This document shows positions 59,180-64,000 of a stretch of 64,000 nt of DNA, one piece after another. The stretch is from Euphorbia lathyris (taxonomy: Eukaryota > Streptophyta > Magnoliopsida > Malpighiales > Euphorbiaceae): contig NC_088915.1 in assembly GCF_963576675.1 (NCBI RefSeq), positions 32,951,501 to 33,015,500 of the forward strand, in the 5' to 3' direction. A program made the translations under genes and the position numbers. Position 1 is the stretch's first letter, and every line of letters begins with the position of its first letter. The notes below the pieces were generated by a model. It searched no databases and had not been told where the DNA came from. It worked only from the letters and a program-made list of their open reading frames with translations.

Positions 59180-60857
59180 AGGTACCCAAGTCTTTTTGGG
59201 TCCTCGCTTGTTAGAGTCAACAGGTGATGCATCATATTTAATTTTGTGACGGTATACATTTATAGTGTGGCCATCTTTCCCACAAAAGTCACAATAAACT
59301 ACCCTTTAGGGGTATTTCCATTTTTGGTCAGCACGATGGTGCTGGGCATACCAACACACCTTTGTGGTGTGTCCTTTCTTTCCACAGCAGTCACATTGAC
59401 TAGACTATTGAGTATTCCATTTTCGCTGATTAGTACTTGAGTACTCAGCTTTTGGATAGAACCTTTTCTTTGCTGATGAACTCAGCTGGTTCTGTATGGA
59501 TGTGATGTGCTTTCTCAGTTTCTTGGAATCTGATTGGACTTCAGAGACAAACCTATGCATGATTTTTAAATTTTCATCTTGCTTGGTATTGTCCTGGAGA
59601 AGATGTCGGAGGTCACTGAGTTTGACCTCTTCAATCTCATCACATCGCTTGCTGAGTGCTCGTATTTTCTTGTTACACTTTTTGATAAGTGTATAAAGAT
59701 CACTCAGGGCATTTATCATTTTATTTCTGAGCAAAGGTAGGGACATTACCTCGGTTGAGTATTCCTCATAGTCAGACCCACCAGACAGGTCAGCTTGCTC
59801 AAAATGGCATAGGTCAGCAGATTCGTCAGCCATGAAACATATGTTTGCTGACTCAGTGGCATCAGTTTCTGATGATGTTGACTCATCGCTATCACTCCAT
59901 GTTGCCACCATTGCCTTTCTATTTCCCTTCTTGTCTTTCTTCAGGGAAGGACAACTTGACTTGATGTGACCAGCTTGATGGCATTCAAAGCAGGTAACGG
60001 GCTTTGAGCTGTCTTTCTTGTGTCTGCTGTCACTTGACTCAGCTTTATATTTGTCACTTCTTTTGAATGGCCTTTTGCTGTATTTGTCATTTTTCCGAAA
60101 CAGCTTCTTCATTTTTCTAGTAAACATAGCCATCTCCTCATCATCTGATGAGTCAGCTTCGGTTGAGTCAACTTTCATGACAAGAGATTTCATGGGTCAG
60201 CAGAGATCCAATGAGCTTATCATATTTGTATGTGGTCAAGTCTTGAGCTTCTTCAATAGCTGTTTTCTTTGCTTGCCAGCTTTTGGGGAGACTTCTCAGG
60301 ATTTTCTTCACCTGTTTTTCCTCGGTGAAGTTCTTGTCGAGTCTCTTGAGCTCATTGATTATATTGGTGAATCTTGCATTCATTTTTGAGATGCCTTCAT
60401 TGTCATTCATCTCGAACAGCTCATATAATCGCATGTGTTGATTCACTTTTGACTCATTGACCTTACTGGTTCCTTCATAAGTAACCTCAAGCTTCTTCCA
60501 GATTTCTTGTGCTGACTCACAACCTGAAATCTTATTGTATTCTGCAGCATCTAAAGCACAGTGAAGCATGTTTATAGCCGAAGCATTATTTTTCAATTTC
60601 TTAAGGTCATCTTTTGACCACTTAGCCTCGCTTTTGACAGTTTGTACACCATCAATGGTTTCATAGGGAACAAAAGGGCCTTGGACTATAGCTAGCCATG
60701 CACTTATATTTGTTGCATGAATGAAGTTTTTCATCCTGTTCTTCCAAAATGTATAATTAGATCCAAAGAACAGAGGAGGCCGACTAATAGATAATCCCTC
60801 AGGGAGTATCTGGGTTGTTTGATTTCCTGGAAGGAAACGAGTGCTGTTCTCAGCCAT
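59180..60857 (-). pseudogene. SIRE-like gag with three zinc knuckles
   Basis: The frame starts at the ATG at 60857 (MAENSTRFLPGNQTTQILPE) and has the Copia gag pattern FFGSNYTFWKNRMKNFI and ESAQEIWKKLEVTYEGTSKV. A frameshift near 60180 joins a second open piece (60193-59405) holding an acidic stretch, CFECHQAGHIKSSC and a coiled-coil-like segment. After a TAG (59405) two more knuckles follow: CDCCGKKGHTTKVC and CDFCGKDGHTINVY, the latter with its last Cys changed to Tyr. Confidence 0.88.
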
Positions 60858-60904
60858 TACAGGGATCAGCTCAAGATAGTTTTATCTTGAATAGTGAGCT
60901 GTTA

Positions 60905-60917
60905 GGCTCTGATACCA
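60905..60917 (-). other. Primer-binding site of the SIRE-like element
   Basis: TGGTATCAGAGCC on the minus strand, two bases from the LTR end at 60920. tRNA-iMet type. Confidence 0.9.
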
Positions 60918-60919
60918 CT

Positions 60920-62126
60920 TGTTGGTCCCGTGTAACGTGATAGTATTAGTTCCAAGGGGGGGGGGTTAGGAACTAATTAAACCTTTTACTTTAAATGCTG
61001 ACTTATTTTAGTATTTTAATGATATTACTCAGTTTCTAGGTCAGCGCCGCTGAGTGTGTTTTGAGACAGCTTTAGTCAGTTTACTAACTAGAGCTATTTC
61101 AGTTGTGAGTTGGGAAGCAACACTTAAGTCGGTTTCCAACTCAGCACTCGGATTACTCAGCTTCAGCGTGTACAGATTATTTTACTGAGCAGTGTTAAGC
61201 AAGTAATACATACATAAATATATCAAGAGAAAGGGTTAGAAGTTACTCAGCAGACTCATCCTGGTTCAGTCTCTCCGCCTACGTCCAGTCCCCGGAATCC
61301 TTCCGAGCTTTTTCAATCCTCTACTGAGCTCCTTAAAGGTAGAGCACAAACCTTTTACAATAGCAACCGAGTATGCAAGAGTACCGTCCTCTATTCGTCT
61401 ACTCAATCCTAACTACCACTGAGTACTATAACAGAGTACTCAGATTCTCTCTACCACTGAGTACTATAACCGAGTACTCAGCTTCTCTAACCTTTTACAG
61501 ATGATACAAGAATTGGTCTCACTTAATGAAGAACACTTTAGATGAATAAAATCACTCTAGACTTTTATACATTGATAGGAGTTGGTGTAAGAGCTTGTTT
61601 TTATTTTCAGACAGCTTCTATTTTGGATTTTACAAGTGAATTGACTTGAAGAAGATTTGCTTGTCTGTTTGTATCTCTTGTATGCATGTCTTATCCAAGT
61701 GATGAATTGGCCTTTTTATAGTGATCTTGAGGCGCCAATGATTTGAATTCCGACATAGCCGTTGTGGGGAAACAGTCTCCTTTCGTCATCACTTGGTCAG
61801 CTTTCAGAGCTGCAGGCCAATCCTGTCTTCTGTTTTAGACAGGAACCAGGTTTGTCTTCTTATGCCAGATTTGTCTTCTTACGCCAGGTTTGTCTTCTAG
61901 CCAAAAGTCAGATGGTCCATGCTCTTTCTCGAAAAAGTCTTCAAGACAGATTTCTGAGGCTTCTGATTTGTTTCAGAAATTTGTCAGACCTTGTCTTCCA
62001 AGTTGACGGATCATTGATGCTGACCCAACGTCTACTCAGCTTGACTTAGCGGCTTTGCCTTCAAGCTTTTCTGAAGAAGACATTCTTTTCGCAAAGCTGA
62101 TTTGCATTCTACTCAGCTTCTGCTGT
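60920..62126 (-). repeat. 5' LTR of the SIRE-like element, interrupted
   Basis: Aligns with 22438-23640 with scattered substitutions and a few small insertions (for example extra G in a G run near 60960). It stops at GCTGT (62122-62126), where a Tat-family LTR begins; the remaining part, about 195 bp in the partner, should lie beyond that insertion. Confidence 0.88.
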
Positions 62127-62383
62127 TGTAGACACCGAGTCGGAGGACCTGTGACGAAAACCTGTACCAAGACGGTTGAAGCGGTTGGTTCCGGGAGTTT
62201 TAAAGCAAAAAATATAATAAAAAAAACGAGAGGTCAGTAGGAGTTGCGGTCGTCGAGTGGACGGCTCGCGAGTGCTCAGCGACGTGGTGCGAGCGCCTAG
62301 CGGCAGTCGGCGCGCGCCCGACGACAGTTGGACGCGCGCTCGACAGCGCGGGACGCACGCCCGACGGCCGCTGGGCGCGCGCG

Positions 62384-62505
62384 TCCCGACAGCCGTTGGG
62401 CGAGCGCCCAACGTAGGTGCGGCGAGCGCCCAACGTCCGTTGGGCGAGCGCCCAACGTCCGTTGGGCGGACGCCCAAAATCCGTTGGGCGAACGCCCAAC
62501 ATTTT
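62384..62505. repeat. Hairpin array in the second Tat-family LTR
   Basis: About five units GTTGGGCG-NN-CGCCCAAC, with AG, GA and AA centres and one damaged unit (GTGCGGCGAGCGCCCAAC). Same LTR position as the arrays at 27005 and 52138. Confidence 0.85.
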
Positions 62506-63152
62506 AGACGTAGGCCCAAAAAAATTTTTTTGGGAGAGCTTTCTCACTCTAGACATTTTTAGAGAGAGAAAGTGAAATTTTTTGAGGAAAATATTTTTTT
62601 TCCTCAAAAAGTCCGAATTTCCTAAAAGTTAAATTTTTACTAAAAAACCCAAAAAACGCAACTCGTGAAATCAACTGACTTCAGCCGTCAAATACCGATC
62701 TTGAGGTATTATCCGAGGGCTAGACTCGTTTTATTTATTTATTTTATTTTCTTATTTTATTTTTTTAGGATATAGTTTTTATTTATTTAGTTATTTATTT
62801 ATCACGTCTTATTTAATTTCCCGTATTTATTTATTTTTGTCTCGTATTAAATAAACGTTCGTTTTTGTTTTGAAATAAAAAAAAACCTCGTTTTAATATC
62901 CCAATACGAACCGTGATCCGATTCAAAGGTAGTTCGGGATTAAAAAACGTTGTAATTATAAGTTTTGAAAATATTTCTAAATTACGTTTTAAAATAAAAC
63001 ATCGTTTTAGGATTCTCCGTTATAGACTATGATCCAATTTTGGTAGTTCGGGGACCCGAAATGATAGAATAGATCTAATCTAAAGCTTTTGAATAAATCT
63101 GGAAACTGTTGGACTGATTTTGTAAATTTTTATTTTCTGTCACTAAAGGCTG

Positions 63153-63179
63153 TTTACCGACGGATTTTCCGTCGGTAAA
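63153..63179. repeat. Conserved LTR palindrome
   Basis: Perfect inverted repeat with 12-base arms TTTACCGACGGA and TCCGTCGGTAAA around TTT. The same position in the other LTRs (26231-26257, 51366-51392) has the palindrome with one arm change (CCATCGG). Confidence 0.9.
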
Positions 63180-64000
63180 GTTGCTGAAAGGTAAAAATGC
63201 TGTTTGGTCCTTCTTTCTCATCTTTTAGACTTTAGGTCCTTTATATATATATGTATAATTATGTAACATATACTTTCAAGCTATTTTTAAATATTTTGTA
63301 TATATATTTATTTAATGTGTTTAGATATTATTTTTCATTAATTTGGTTTAATAAAAGTATATGTATATGTACATATTTTTCTATTCCTTTAAACTATGCA
63401 CATTTTGACATTTTGGGGGTTATTAGAAGGTTATTTTCTATATATACTTATCATAATAGTTTTGGGGTTAAAAAGCTAATTCCTTATTATTTGTGAATAT
63501 AATTATCATTTCTATCCATTGATTATGGTATTTATTATTTACCCTTTCTTTTAAGTATATATGTATAGTATCATTTCTATCAAAAATATGTATATATATA
63601 CTTTTCTTCTTTTCTTTTCAAATTTCTTATATGTATATATTATTTGGGAAAATGTTTTGATTGGGTGAATTTGGATTCAATTCATTACTTATTGTCATTT
63701 TATTCACATGAAGGATAATTGAGTGAAAAAGGGGAAAATAAACCACAAAAAAAGGAGTTTAACTTGTTTGTGTAAATTAAAGCTTTTCTAGATATTCCCA
63801 AAGTGTAAATAATGTTTTCTTGTTGTTTTTAAATCGTTTCTAAAATATCACGTGTTGAAACCTTAATTCGTTCCAACGACGGATTAAGCGAACCTTGTAA
63901 TTAAAATTGCTTTTGTGAATAATGAAGTTTTGAATTGTTTTCCTAACTAAATGGTTTTTGTACAAAATAAATTGACTTGTATGCTTAACCACGCTTTTAG

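Larger units (their letters stand above)
22438..62126 (-). mobile_element. SIRE-like Copia retrotransposon, outer element of the nest
   Basis: Minus orientation. 5' LTR 60920-62126 (interrupted), primer site 60917-60905, gag 60857 to about 59180, pol about 59162-56084, an extra 3' ORF 55564-52648 continued at 24636-24376, purine tract near 23850-23832, and 3' LTR 23831-22438. The Tat element 24637-52647 is an insertion in the extra ORF, and a second Tat-family LTR starting at 62127 interrupts the 5' LTR. The large extra ORF downstream of pol and the multiple gag zinc knuckles place it with Sireviruses. All frames are damaged. Confidence 0.85.
62127..64000 (+). mobile_element. Second Tat-family element: start of its LTR (continues beyond window)
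   Basis: Starts TGTAGACACCGAGTCGGAGG in plus orientation and follows the Tat LTR all the way: CAAGACGGTTGAAGCG, GC-rich hairpins (62384-62505), the palindrome at 63153-63179, and the GTTCCAACGACGGATTAAGC box near 63870. It is clearly more diverged from the other two LTR copies than they are from each other, with no obvious TATA box at the equivalent place. No coding part is inside the window. Confidence 0.88.

Overview
This is a piece of a plant nuclear genome, most likely a eudicot. It carries GT-AG introns, a microsomal FAD3-type desaturase with the plant exon plan, a plant AGC-VIII protein kinase, and nested plant LTR retrotransposons of the Athila, Tat, SIRE and Tnt1-like types. There are no prokaryotic features, CRISPR arrays or recognisable tRNA/rRNA genes.

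Left third (1-22437). An Athila-type Ty3 element enters from the left edge on the minus strand: an open gag-protease frame, primer-binding site and 5' LTR (1-3645). After a pogo/Tigger-like remnant and a mostly empty stretch come the two credible host genes, both minus strand: FAD3 (6421-8323, seven exons, one GC-AG intron, ancestral exons 6 and 7 fused) and an OXI1-like AGC kinase (11090-12453, two exons). Around them lie small DNA-transposon pieces, the clearest being a non-autonomous Mutator-like element (14344-15114) with a 9-bp target duplication. A deleted Copia element (16134-19382, duplication AATAT) contains an Athila solo LTR (16518-18019, duplication TTTTC). A scrap of CrRLK1L receptor kinase and a 5'-truncated L1-type LINE follow.

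Right two thirds (22438-64000) is one nest of retrotransposons. The outer element is a SIRE-like Copia element on the minus strand (3' LTR 22438-23831; extra ORF, pol and gag to 60857; 5' LTR from 60920). A Tat-lineage Ty3 element (24637-52647, minus, duplication ATGTT) sits in its extra 3' ORF. A Tnt1-like Copia element (30735-40101, plus, duplication CGGCC, LTRs of equal length) sits inside the Tat element. A second copy of the Tat family starts at 62127 inside the SIRE 5' LTR and leaves the window.

The most unusual biology is in the Tat element. (1) Opposite in sense to its polyprotein it carries a complete-looking gene with its own TATA box, six exons, five GT-AG introns all in phase 0, a plant mobile domain (PMD) and a charged repeat tail. 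It is now broken by two stops and by the nested Copia. (2) Its polyprotein has four consecutive gag-like modules and no visible protease before the reverse transcriptase. (3) Its LTR has an array of about seven short GC-rich hairpins just upstream of the LTR TATA box. (4) A 39-bp tandem repeat lies between the antisense gene and the 3' LTR.
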